A DNA stretch of 64,000 nucleotides from Lacrimispora amygdalina (GTDB taxonomy: Bacteria; Bacillota; Clostridia; Lachnospirales; Lachnospiraceae), in assembly GCF_900205965.1 (NCBI RefSeq), contig NZ_OAOF01000003.1, positions 369,731 through 433,730 on the forward strand. The letters are read 5' to 3'. The notes under the pieces are model-generated. The model saw only the letters and a list, made by a program, of their open reading frames with translations. It made no database searches and was not told the DNA's origin. This document shows, piece by piece, positions 16,774 to 25,636 of this stretch (its first letter is position 1; each line of letters opens with the position of its first letter). A program made the translations under genes and the position numbers.

Positions 16774-17841
16774 ATGAAAGCATTTGTCTTAATTGAACCG
16801 GGAAAAGCAGGCTGGCATGATGCGCCGGAGCCGGAACTTACATCATATGGAGCGATTCTGCGCCCTGTTGCAGTAGCTCCGTGCTCCTCTGATGTTCATA
16901 CCGTTTACGGAGGGGGTTCAAGAAAAGCACCGAATCTGGTATTGGGTCATGAATGTGTGGCGGAAATCTTAGAAACCGGTGAGCTGGTGAGGGATTTTAA
17001 GCCTGGAGAGATTGTTGCAGTTCCTGCTATTACTCCGGACTGGAGAGCCATGGGGATACAGGAAGGAAATTATAAACATGCATCCGCTCCATTTTCCGGT
17101 CATCAGCTGGGGCGGTCTATTCCCGGCGTATTTGCAGAAAGGTTCCTGATTCCGGATGCGGATACCACTCTGGCAAAGATCCCGGAAGGTGTTACCCTGG
17201 AACAGGCGCTGATGTGTGTGGATGTGGTAACGACCGGTTTTACCGGAGCGGAATACGCAGACATTAATTTTGGAGATACGGTAGTGGTGATGGGGATCGG
17301 TCCCATCGGTCTGATGGCAGTGGAAGGGGCCAGGCATTTAGGGGCAGCACGCATCATTGCAGTCGGGACCAGACCGGTATGTACCAGACTGGCTATGGAA
17401 TTTGGGGCGACGGAAGTTTTAAGCTATAAAGACGGCAATATCGTGGATCAGGTGATGGAACGGACAGGCGGTCTGGGAGCCGATGGCGTCATTATCTGCG
17501 GAGGCGGGGATGAGGTGTTTACCCAGGCAGTTGATATGGCAAGATATGGTATTGGAACTATATCCAACGTCAATTATTACGGCGGCACCGGTAATCTTTC
17601 GTTCCCCAAATTTTCAGGCGGCAGGGGAATGGCTGGAAAAACCATTCATACGGAACTGGCGAAAGGCGGGAGAGTCAGGATCGAACGTCTTTTAAAAATG
17701 ATTCAGTACGGCAGAATCAATCCCCAGAAGCTGGTGACCCATCACCTGCACGGACTGGATCAGGTGGAGACTGCGCTCCAGCTGATGAAAGAAAAACCCG
17801 CAGATTTAGTAAAAGTGATGGTGCAGACAGATGGGAAGTGA
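16774..17841 (+). CDS. zinc-dependent medium-chain alcohol dehydrogenase, NADP-type
   Basis: A protein of 355 residues, close in pattern to the clostridial NADP secondary alcohol dehydrogenase. Catalytic zinc ligands Cys37, His59 and Asp150 fall at the family positions, as does the adjacent Glu60. The NADP-selecting set Gly198-Thr199-Arg200 and Tyr218 is conserved, with Thr in place of the usual Ser. The structural-zinc lobe is absent, as in that group. Its location between a sugar methyltransferase and a glycosyltransferase suggests it reduces a ketone on a sugar or side chain rather than acetone, but that is inference. It starts 9 nt after the previous stop. Confidence 0.85.
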   Translation: MKAFVLIEPGKAGWHDAPEPELTSYGAILRPVAVAPCSSDVHTVYGGGSRKAPNLVLGHECVAEILETGELVRDFKPGEIVAVPAITPDWRAMGIQEGNYKHASAPFSGHQLGRSIPGVFAERFLIPDADTTLAKIPEGVTLEQALMCVDVVTTGFTGAEYADINFGDTVVVMGIGPIGLMAVEGARHLGAARIIAVGTRPVCTRLAMEFGATEVLSYKDGNIVDQVMERTGGLGADGVIICGGGDEVFTQAVDMARYGIGTISNVNYYGGTGNLSFPKFSGGRGMAGKTIHTELAKGGRVRIERLLKMIQYGRINPQKLVTHHLHGLDQVETALQLMKEKPADLVKVMVQTDGK

Positions 17842-17845
17842 ACAG

Positions 17846-18853
17846 ATGAAAACAATTAGCATTGTAGTTCCCTGCTATAACGAGGAAGAGAACGTGGAAG
17901 CCATGTATCAGGCGATTGCCGGCGTTTTTGCCAGGGAGTTGAAGCAATACCGTTATGAAATTATTTTTATTGATAATGATTCTGCAGACAGGACCAGGGA
18001 ATTAATCCGTTCGTTATGCGCAAAGGATACAGGTGTAAAGGGGATTCTGAATGCGAAGAATTTCGGACAGTTCAATTCCCCGTACTATGCCATGCTCCAG
18101 TCGGAAGGGGACTGCACGATCTTAATGGCGGCAGATTTTCAGGATCCAGTGGACATGATCCCCAGATATGTTAAAGAATGGGAAGATGGTTATAAGATTG
18201 TAATCGGAATCAAGAAGTCCAGCAAAGAGAGCAGGATCATGTACTGGCTGAGGAGCTGTTACTATAAGATGATCAAAAAACTATCGGATGTGGAGCAGAT
18301 TGAGCATTTTACCGGATTTGGACTGTATGATAAAACATTCATTCATGTTTTAAGGCAGCTTGACGATCCGACTCCTTTTCTCAGAGGGATTGTGGCAGAG
18401 CTGGGCTTTCGAAGAAAAGAGATCCCTTACGAGCAGCCAAAGCGCAGAGCTGGTAAAACCAGCAATGATTTCTTTAAGCTCTACGATGCAGCTATGCTGA
18501 GCATTACTTCCTACACAAAGGTGGGACTTCGTGTGGCAACTATATTTGGAAGCATCTGTTCCTTTGCCAGCATGATGGTCGCCCTCATTTATCTGATTTT
18601 AAAGCTGGTTTACTGGGACCGTTTCCCTGCAGGGATGGCTCCGCTTTTGATTGGCATGTGCTTCCTTGGCTCTGTTCAGATCTTTTTTATCGGTCTTGTA
18701 GGAGAGTACATTCTTTCGATCAACGCCCGCATTATGAAACGTCCTCTTGTCATTGAAGAAGAGCGGATTAATTTTACAAGCAGAACAAAGGAAGATACAG
18801 ATGAGGATCTGCTTCTTACGGCAGCCTCCATGGAGGATGGGAATCAGAGATGA
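17846..18853 (+). CDS. GT2 glycosyltransferase, DPM1/GtrB-like, membrane-bound
   Basis: A protein of 335 residues from ATG 17846, which has GGGAAGTG 5 nt upstream; an ATG at 17831 would overlap the previous gene by 11 nt. The GT-A domain opens IVVPCYNEEENV and has a MAADFQDP motif, as in polyprenyl-phosphate mannose/glucose synthases. Two C-terminal membrane helices lie at about 228-252 and 262-286. This type charges undecaprenyl-phosphate with a sugar for later transfer outside the cell. The stop overlaps the next start by 4 nt (ATGA), so translation is coupled. Confidence 0.85.
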   Translation: MKTISIVVPCYNEEENVEAMYQAIAGVFARELKQYRYEIIFIDNDSADRTRELIRSLCAKDTGVKGILNAKNFGQFNSPYYAMLQSEGDCTILMAADFQDPVDMIPRYVKEWEDGYKIVIGIKKSSKESRIMYWLRSCYYKMIKKLSDVEQIEHFTGFGLYDKTFIHVLRQLDDPTPFLRGIVAELGFRRKEIPYEQPKRRAGKTSNDFFKLYDAAMLSITSYTKVGLRVATIFGSICSFASMMVALIYLILKLVYWDRFPAGMAPLLIGMCFLGSVQIFFIGLVGEYILSINARIMKRPLVIEEERINFTSRTKEDTDEDLLLTAASMEDGNQR

Positions 18854-21042
18854 AATATAAGATTGACGTAGCAAGGATCCGCGATAATTCCATCGTATTA
18901 AATGGCTGGGTAATCGGTAAGACCCCGGAAGAGACGGCGAAATTCCAGGTGCTCGATGAGCAGGAAAATCCGGTTCCGTTTAAATATGTGCCGGTTCGCA
19001 GAGATGATGTAAGCCAGATATATTTTAAGAAGACGGTAGAGAAGGACCTGGGATTTGACATCCGGATTCCTTATGTCCGGGACAGTAAAAAAGACCGTAC
19101 TCTGGTGATACAATGTGAAAATAAGTCGGTCCGTGTAAAACTGAATGCGGATATTATTGAAAAGCAGAACAGCTCCGCACATAAGAAATCAGCCAGATTA
19201 AAGAGTATGATGAACAAACAGACCATGCAGTCTGCCGTGGACTTCCTGATGGAGAACGGTCTGAAAGCCTTTATGATCAAATCCAGGCATAAGCTTCAGG
19301 GGATTGACAGCGATTATGATTATCCGGAGTGGGTATCACTGACCAAAACTACGGAGGAAGAACTGGCAAAGCAGAGAGAGACGGTGTTTGATTACAGTCC
19401 AAGGCTTTCCATTGTCATACCTGCATTCAGGACACCGGAGCGTTTTTTAGCCGCAATGCTGGATTCCCTTCTTGCCCAGACGTATACCAACTGGGAGGTC
19501 TGCGTGGCAGACGGAAGCCCTAAGGGAGAAGGGGTGGAACGGGTACTGAAGCGTTATGCCATAAAGGATGAGAGGATCCGTTACGTGATCCTGGGGGAAA
19601 ACAAGGGAATCGCCGGCAATACCAATGCTGCCATTGAGATGGCTACAGGTGATTTCGTTGTTCTTGCAGATCATGACGATACCCTCGCACCGGATGCTTT
19701 GTTTGAATGTGTAAAAGCCATTAACAAGGATCCTGAGATTGATGTGGTTTATACAGATGAAGATAAGCTGGATATTGACGGAGGCGAATTGTTTGAGCCG
19801 CATTTCAAGCCTGATTTCAGCCCGGATTTATTAACCAGTGTTAACTACATCTGTCATCTGTTTGTGGTGAACCATGAGCTCCTTCTGGAAGTAGGCGGAT
19901 TCAGACAGGAATTTGACGGAGCCCAGGATTATGATTTTATTCTGCGATGTACGGAAAAGGCCAGGAAGATCTGCCATATTCCAAAAGCACTTTACCACTG
20001 GCGATGCCATCAGGATTCCACTTCCAGTAATCCGGAAAGCAAGCTGTATGCCTTTGAGGCAGGTGCGAGAGCAGTCAAAGCCCATTATGACCGGTTGAAT
20101 ATCCCCGTGCGTTCCGTTGAAAAGGGAATTGATTACGGTATTTACCACACCACATTTGAGATCCCGGGAGAACCCCTGGTATCAGTGATTATTCCAAATA
20201 AGGATCACAGCGCAGATCTGGATCTAAGCATGCGCTCTCTGATTGAACGATCCACGTATCAGAATCTGGAATTTATCATTGTGGAAAATAACAGTACAGA
20301 TCCTGAGACATTTGCCTATTACGAGAAGATTCAAAAGGAATTTGAATTTGTCCATGTCGTAACATGGGAGAGAGAATTCAATTATTCAGCCATCAATAAT
20401 TTCGGCGTCTCGTTTGCGAAGGGAGAGTATCTTTTATTCTTAAATAATGATACGGAGCTGATTAATCCCGATAGCATAAAAGAAATGCTTGGCTATTGCC
20501 AGAGAGAAGATGTGGGAATTACCGGAGTCCGGCTTTTGTATTCCGATGATACCATTCAGCATGCCGGAGTGGTTGTGGGATTCGGTGGAATTGCGGGTCA
20601 TACTTTTATTGGTCTGCATAAGGCAGAAAGCAGCTATTTCAACCAGGCGATGTGCGCAAGGAACTACAGTGCCGTGACAGCGGCATGTATGATGAGTAAG
20701 CGGTCTCTGTTTGATAAAGTGGGAGGATTCTCCGAAGATCTGGCAGTTGCCTTTAATGATATTGATTACTGCATGAAGATCCGTTCCTTAAATAAACTGG
20801 TGGTATATGCGCCCTATGCCCTTTTCTACCATTATGAGTCAAAGTCCAGAGGACTGGAGGATACGCCGGAAAAGGTGGAACGCTTTAACCGGGAGATCCG
20901 CAAATTCTCAGAAAAGTGGCCGGATATTTTGCGGGACGGTGATCCTTACTACAACCCCAATTTAACTCTCCGCAAATCTAATTTTGCACTGAGGGATTTA
21001 AAGAAAGAAAAAATAGGGGAACCCTATCAGTTAGAGGTTTAA
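18850..21042 (+). CDS. bifunctional GT2 glycosyltransferase with two GT-A domains
   Basis: A protein of 730 residues. The first 110 are a beta-rich domain with ARIRDNSIVLNGWVIG, found at the front of some multidomain polysaccharide transferases. GT-A domain 1 spans about 175-400 (LSIVIPAFRTPERFL, DHDDT, VYTDEDKLD). GT-A domain 2 spans about 437-700 (VSVIIPNKDHS, LNNDTEL, and a late FNDIDYCMKIR). Both keep DxD-type metal sites, so it probably adds two sugars in turn, as in rhamnan or O-antigen polymer synthesis. There are no membrane helices. It is coupled to the gene before (4-nt overlap) and the gene after (1-nt gap). Confidence 0.87.
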   Translation: MKYKIDVARIRDNSIVLNGWVIGKTPEETAKFQVLDEQENPVPFKYVPVRRDDVSQIYFKKTVEKDLGFDIRIPYVRDSKKDRTLVIQCENKSVRVKLNADIIEKQNSSAHKKSARLKSMMNKQTMQSAVDFLMENGLKAFMIKSRHKLQGIDSDYDYPEWVSLTKTTEEELAKQRETVFDYSPRLSIVIPAFRTPERFLAAMLDSLLAQTYTNWEVCVADGSPKGEGVERVLKRYAIKDERIRYVILGENKGIAGNTNAAIEMATGDFVVLADHDDTLAPDALFECVKAINKDPEIDVVYTDEDKLDIDGGELFEPHFKPDFSPDLLTSVNYICHLFVVNHELLLEVGGFRQEFDGAQDYDFILRCTEKARKICHIPKALYHWRCHQDSTSSNPESKLYAFEAGARAVKAHYDRLNIPVRSVEKGIDYGIYHTTFEIPGEPLVSVIIPNKDHSADLDLSMRSLIERSTYQNLEFIIVENNSTDPETFAYYEKIQKEFEFVHVVTWEREFNYSAINNFGVSFAKGEYLLFLNNDTELINPDSIKEMLGYCQREDVGITGVRLLYSDDTIQHAGVVVGFGGIAGHTFIGLHKAESSYFNQAMCARNYSAVTAACMMSKRSLFDKVGGFSEDLAVAFNDIDYCMKIRSLNKLVVYAPYALFYHYESKSRGLEDTPEKVERFNREIRKFSEKWPDILRDGDPYYNPNLTLRKSNFALRDLKKEKIGEPYQLEV

Positions 21043-21043
21043 G

Positions 21044-22033
21044 ATGACAGAGAAAGTAACCATCATTATACCAAATTATAATGGATTAAAATTTATGGAA
21101 CCGTGTTTTAAGGCCCTCAGAGCTCAAAGTGATCAGAACTTTGAGCTTCTTGTGGTGGATAACGGTTCCACTGACGGCAGCGTTTCGTGGCTGAAAGATC
21201 ATAAGATTCCGTCCATATTTCTGGAAGAGAACACAGGGTTTTCCGGCGCTGTTAATATCGGGATTCAGGAATCAGTCACTCCCTATGTCATTTTATTAAA
21301 CAATGATACGGAGCCGGAGCCGGATTACGTAAGGGAGATGGTAAAGGCGATTGAGCGCTCCCCAAAGATTTTCTCTGTCAGCAGCAAGATGATTCAGCTA
21401 TACCATAAAGATCTCATGGATGATGCCGGTGATATGTACAGCGTACTGGGCTGGGCCTATCAAAGAGGGGTGGGACAGAAAAGCAGCGGCTATAAAAAGG
21501 CCTGCCGGATATTTTCTGCCTGTGCCGGTGCGGCCATCTACCGGAGAGAGGTTTTTGGTAAAATCGGAGGCTTTGACGAGATGCATTTCGCATACCTGGA
21601 AGACATGGATGTGGGGTACCGGGCCAGGATATGGGGCTATGAGAACTGGTACTGTCCCAAAGCGGTGGTTTATCATGTGGGAAGCGGAACCAGCGGTTCC
21701 AAATATAACTCCTTTAAAGTAAAGCTGGCTGCGAGAAACAATCTGTACTTAAATTATAAAAATATGCCCCTGCTGCAGCTGATCCTTAACCTGATTCCAC
21801 TTCTTGCCGGTATGGCAGTAAAATATTTGTTTTTCCGCCGTATCGGGTTCGCTTCTGATTATATAGAAGGTGTGAAAGAAGGAATCAGGACTCTGAAAAA
21901 AACGAAAAAAGTACGGTTTCAAATGTCCCGCCTTGGAAATTATATAAGAATTGAGGGAGAGCTGATATTCGGCACATTTCTCTATGTATGGGAATTTCTG
22001 AAAAGGAAACTAAAAATTGTCAGGTCAATTTAA
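21044..22033 (+). CDS. GT2 glycosyltransferase, rhamnosyltransferase-like
   Basis: A protein of 329 residues. The GT-A domain (1-230) has VTIIIPNYNG, a VVDNGSTDGS motif, an LLNNDTEP metal site and the YLEDMDVGYRARIWG acceptor loop typical of WbbL-like rhamnosyltransferases. A hydrophobic segment at about 240-265 probably attaches it to the membrane. It follows the two-domain transferase with a 1-nt gap. No activated rhamnose genes are in the window, so the donor is not shown. Confidence 0.85.
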   Translation: MTEKVTIIIPNYNGLKFMEPCFKALRAQSDQNFELLVVDNGSTDGSVSWLKDHKIPSIFLEENTGFSGAVNIGIQESVTPYVILLNNDTEPEPDYVREMVKAIERSPKIFSVSSKMIQLYHKDLMDDAGDMYSVLGWAYQRGVGQKSSGYKKACRIFSACAGAAIYRREVFGKIGGFDEMHFAYLEDMDVGYRARIWGYENWYCPKAVVYHVGSGTSGSKYNSFKVKLAARNNLYLNYKNMPLLQLILNLIPLLAGMAVKYLFFRRIGFASDYIEGVKEGIRTLKKTKKVRFQMSRLGNYIRIEGELIFGTFLYVWEFLKRKLKIVRSI

Positions 22034-22130
22034 GAATAATTTAATGGCATCATATTGACATATCATGTATAATAAACGGGAAATTATCATGGAAGAGTAT
22101 GAGTCATGCAAGTAGGAAGGTTTTGCTGCT

Positions 22131-23549
22131 ATGATTAAAGATAATCAGAAAAAATTTAACGGGTTCCATGTAGTACTGGATGGACTGGTCATTATTTTGT
22201 CCTATGTGATAGCCTGGCTTCTGCTTCTGCTGGGTAACCGGATATTCAGTCCTTATAAACAGGTTCTGCCTCCACAGTACTATTTTGCGGCGCTTCTCCT
22301 GATTTTGCCGACCTATCTGCTCCTCTACGGCATTTTCCAGCTGTATGCACCGAAGCGGGTTCAGGAAAGACGATACGAGTTTACCAATATTTTAAAGGCC
22401 AACGTTCTGGGGCTTCTGCTGTTTTCACTCAGTCTGTTCCTGGCTAAGAAGAACCCGTTTTTAGGTAACTTTTCAACCAGAATGGTATTTTATTTCTTTG
22501 CTGTCAATGTGATTCTGGAGACGGCTGAGAGGAATTTCATCCGTATGGCGCTCCACTCCATGCGGTCGAAAGGATACAACCAGAAGCATATTCTTCTGCT
22601 GGGATACAGCCGGGCAGCGGAAGGCTTTATTGACCGGGTTCTTATGAATCCCGAATGGGGGTATCAGATCAAGGGAATCCTTGATAACAACAATGAGTGG
22701 GGCTTTGAGTATAAAGGAATTCATGTCATTGGGAAGGTGAGTGACTTAGATGAAATTCTCGCCCTTAATTCCCTTGATGAGATTGCCATTACCTTAAGCA
22801 TCAGCGAATATGCAGATCTGGAGCGGATAGTGGCCTCCTGCGAAAAATCAGGCGTACACACCAAATTTATACCCGATTATAACAATATGATTCCCACAAG
22901 ACCTTATATTGAGGATTTACAGGGGCTTCCTGTGGTGAATATCCGGCGTGTGCCTCTGACAGACCCGGTAAATGCCATGATAAAACGGGCAGTAGATATA
23001 TTCGGCGCTGCCTTTGCCCTGGTTTTATTTTCACCGGTTATGCTCGTGACCGTTATATTGATCAAGCTCACTGCTCCCGGTCCCCTTATTTACAGGCAGG
23101 AGAGGGTAGGGCTTCACAACCGGTCGTTTCAAATGTACAAATTCCGGTCTATGGTGGTACAGGCTCCTTCAGAAGAAAAAATGAGATGGACGACAAAGCA
23201 CGATTCCAGAGTGACACCAGTCGGGCGTTTTATCAGAAAGACCAGTATTGATGAGATGCCTCAGTTTTTTAATGTCTTAATGGGAGATATGAGTCTGGTA
23301 GGTCCCAGGCCCGAACGTCCGCTTTTTGTGGAGAAATTCAAAGAAGAGATTCCCCGCTATATGATCAAGCACCAGGTGCGTCCGGGAATTACAGGCTGGG
23401 CACAGGTGAATGGGCTTCGCGGAGATACTTCCATTACAAAACGGATAGAGCATGATCTGTATTATATAGAGAACTGGACACTTGGATTTGATTTTAAAAT
23501 CCTGTTCCTTACCATGTTCAAAGGTTTTATTAATAAAAATGCGTACTGA
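22131..23549 (+). CDS. undecaprenyl-phosphate sugar phosphotransferase (initiating, WcaJ-like)
   Basis: A protein of 472 residues. Four or five membrane helices at about 10-125 are followed by a CoA_binding_3-type nucleotide fold (about 145-260, with HILLLGYSRAAEGF). The C-terminal bacterial sugar transferase domain (about 283-472) has the re-entrant helix RAVDIFGAAFALVLFSPV and the KFRSMV, KTSIDEMPQF and VGPRPERP signatures. It moves hexose-1-phosphate from UDP-sugar to undecaprenyl-phosphate and so starts each repeat unit. The gap of 97 nt before it contains TGTATAAT, perhaps an internal promoter. Confidence 0.92.
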   Translation: MIKDNQKKFNGFHVVLDGLVIILSYVIAWLLLLLGNRIFSPYKQVLPPQYYFAALLLILPTYLLLYGIFQLYAPKRVQERRYEFTNILKANVLGLLLFSLSLFLAKKNPFLGNFSTRMVFYFFAVNVILETAERNFIRMALHSMRSKGYNQKHILLLGYSRAAEGFIDRVLMNPEWGYQIKGILDNNNEWGFEYKGIHVIGKVSDLDEILALNSLDEIAITLSISEYADLERIVASCEKSGVHTKFIPDYNNMIPTRPYIEDLQGLPVVNIRRVPLTDPVNAMIKRAVDIFGAAFALVLFSPVMLVTVILIKLTAPGPLIYRQERVGLHNRSFQMYKFRSMVVQAPSEEKMRWTTKHDSRVTPVGRFIRKTSIDEMPQFFNVLMGDMSLVGPRPERPLFVEKFKEEIPRYMIKHQVRPGITGWAQVNGLRGDTSITKRIEHDLYYIENWTLGFDFKILFLTMFKGFINKNAY

Positions 23550-23585
23550 TTTCGGATACGACACAATTAGGATGAGGATAAGTAA

Positions 23586-25469
23586 ATGAGAAATGAATTT
23601 GATGATGAATTAAACCGCGGGAATGAACGAAAGGAAAGGCGCGGTTCTGATTCGAGGCCAGATTCTGCTGGTACCAGCGGTCCGGCAGGCAGAGAGGGAA
23701 GAAGGTCTGTAAACGAAGGACAGCCTATATTCAGGGGACAAGCATCGGCAGGAAAGCAGCCATCGCCCGCAAGTGGGGCACGCAGGCAGCCGGAGGGCGG
23801 TGCCAGAAGAACTGAGAACGGAAGCAGACAGCCGGCGGGCGGACAGCAAAGGACTGGTGCGGGAACTGCCAGGAAGGATCAGATCGTGATAGGAGATGGA
23901 GCTTCCAGACAGCAGCCCAGAATATCGCCTCAGGAAAAGGCCGCTTTAGCCAGCCGTATGGCAGTTCATACTGAAAAAAAGAGACGGATCCGTAAATTCA
24001 TAATCCTTGCAGTTGCGGAAGTTTTTACCCTCGCGCTTATTTTCTCCTATGCCTATGTGGCGAGACTTATGGGTGCGATTCAAAAGCCCGATGATTTTAA
24101 CACCAATCAGGTACGTAACGAGGTGATGTCTCCGGAACAGAAGAAACATATGACCGGATACAGGACCATAGCAGTATTCGGAGTGGACAGCCGTGACGGC
24201 AATGTAAATAAAGGAACCAATGCCGACGTGATTATGCTTTGCAACATAAACAGAGGCACAGGAGAAATTAAAATTGTATCCGTTTTCCGTGATACATATC
24301 TGAATATAAATGACGGAAGTACTTATAATAAAATCAATGCAGCCTATGCCAACGGCGGAGCTGCCCAGGCACTTGCGGCAATTAACAGAAACCTGGATTT
24401 GGATGTAACCGAATATGTCACCTTTAACTGGAAGTCGGTTGCGGATGGAATCAATATGCTGGGAGGCGTTGATATTGATATCAGCAAGGCAGAATTCCGC
24501 TATATCAACTCCTTTATTACAGAAACCGTTGAAAAATCGGGTGTTCCTTCCGTCCATTTAAAATCTGCAGGTCCCAATCATCTGGATGGCGTCCAGGCTG
24601 TGGCTTATGCCAGACTCCGGAAGATGGATACTGATTTTGCAAGAACAGAACGTCAGCGCCTTGTTTTGCAGAAATCCTTTGATAAAGCAAAAAAAGCGGA
24701 TCTTGGACTGTTAAACCGTATTCTTCTTATGGAAGTGGATCAGATCGGCTCCAACTTAACATTTAGTGATTTTACAGAACTGCTTCTGGATATTGGAAAA
24801 TATCACATCGGTGAAACCGGAGGATTTCCATTTGCCCGTGGAGATACGAAGATGGGAAAAAAAGGCGACTGTGTAATCCCCCAGACTCTTGAGACCAATG
24901 TGGAACAGCTTCACAAGTTCCTGTTTGATAAGGATGATTACGTACCATCAAATATGGTGAAAAAGATCAGTGCGAAGATTGCGGCTGATTCCGGCATGTA
25001 TAAACAGGGAAAAAGCATCGATCATGTGCCTACGGATAAAGGGCTTGATACAGAAGAAACAAAGCCAACGGTGAAGGAAACCAAGACGACTGAAGAAGAA
25101 GAAACTTCTAGCGGGGAAGAAACAGTGGAAGCCACAGATGAGTTTGGAGATCCCGTAAAGACAACAGAATCATCGGAAGGCGAGATAGGTCCGACGAAAG
25201 AAACAAGGCCTTCTGAAACCACAAAAGGGAATGGAAAACCGGGAGAAACAAGACCAACTGTTCCCGGCAGTAATGAAACGACGGCTGAGGCAGGACCAGG
25301 AACCACCTCAGGTACAAAAGCACCTGTTCCCGAAGAGACAGAAACAACTGCTCCAGGTCCTGGTGAAACGCAGACAACCCAGCCACAAGGGACGACTCCA
25401 ACCACATCAGCTGCTGTTCCTGGCGGCGGAACGGATGCCGTTGTAGTTCCTGCACCACCGTCCGTTTAA
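23586..25469 (+). CDS. LytR-CpsA-Psr (LCP) family glycopolymer transferase
   Basis: A protein of 627 residues. A cytoplasmic, Gly/Arg/Gln-rich tail (1-135) precedes one membrane helix (about 137-160). The extracellular LCP domain (about 180-345) has FGVDSRDGN, the conserved SVFRDTYLNI and FARTERQR arginine motifs and GGVDIDI. The last 150 residues are Thr/Glu/Pro-rich low complexity, likely a wall-spanning linker. LCP enzymes move undecaprenyl-linked glycopolymers onto peptidoglycan. Last gene of the polysaccharide locus, so it likely attaches its product to the wall. A strong terminator follows. Confidence 0.9.
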   Translation: MRNEFDDELNRGNERKERRGSDSRPDSAGTSGPAGREGRRSVNEGQPIFRGQASAGKQPSPASGARRQPEGGARRTENGSRQPAGGQQRTGAGTARKDQIVIGDGASRQQPRISPQEKAALASRMAVHTEKKRRIRKFIILAVAEVFTLALIFSYAYVARLMGAIQKPDDFNTNQVRNEVMSPEQKKHMTGYRTIAVFGVDSRDGNVNKGTNADVIMLCNINRGTGEIKIVSVFRDTYLNINDGSTYNKINAAYANGGAAQALAAINRNLDLDVTEYVTFNWKSVADGINMLGGVDIDISKAEFRYINSFITETVEKSGVPSVHLKSAGPNHLDGVQAVAYARLRKMDTDFARTERQRLVLQKSFDKAKKADLGLLNRILLMEVDQIGSNLTFSDFTELLLDIGKYHIGETGGFPFARGDTKMGKKGDCVIPQTLETNVEQLHKFLFDKDDYVPSNMVKKISAKIAADSGMYKQGKSIDHVPTDKGLDTEETKPTVKETKTTEEEETSSGEETVEATDEFGDPVKTTESSEGEIGPTKETRPSETTKGNGKPGETRPTVPGSNETTAEAGPGTTSGTKAPVPEETETTAPGPGETQTTQPQGTTPTTSAAVPGGGTDAVVVPAPPSV

Positions 25470-25480
25470 AAAATACAGAT

Positions 25481-25533
25481 ATCCCTGCATATTGTGCTTT
25501 TACAAAAAAAGTACAATATGCAGGGATTTTTTC
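25481..25533 (+). terminator. Rho-independent terminator of the polysaccharide locus
   Basis: 15-bp arms ATCCCTGCATATTGT and ACAATATGCAGGGAT with an A-rich loop, followed by T6. Confidence 0.92.
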
Positions 25534-25636
25534 AATTCACATATTCAATATAAATTTATCACAGAATGGTCACATTTCATTGGTAGACTTTGTTTATCAG
25601 ATGAGATAATAACATACATGAAAGGAGATTGGTACT

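Noticed and set aside
22055..22073. Promoter TTGACA plus TATAAT before the sugar transferase gene
   Set aside because: The two hexamers are only 7 bp apart, so they cannot act together; an extended -10 alone is possible but weak.
23946..24557. 203-codon minus-strand frame
   Set aside because: Antisense to the LCP domain, with no ribosome site; the plus frame has clear LCP motifs.
25022..25458. Long minus-strand Val/Ser-rich and Leu/Gln-rich frames
   Set aside because: Produced by the Thr/Glu/Pro low-complexity tail of the LCP protein.
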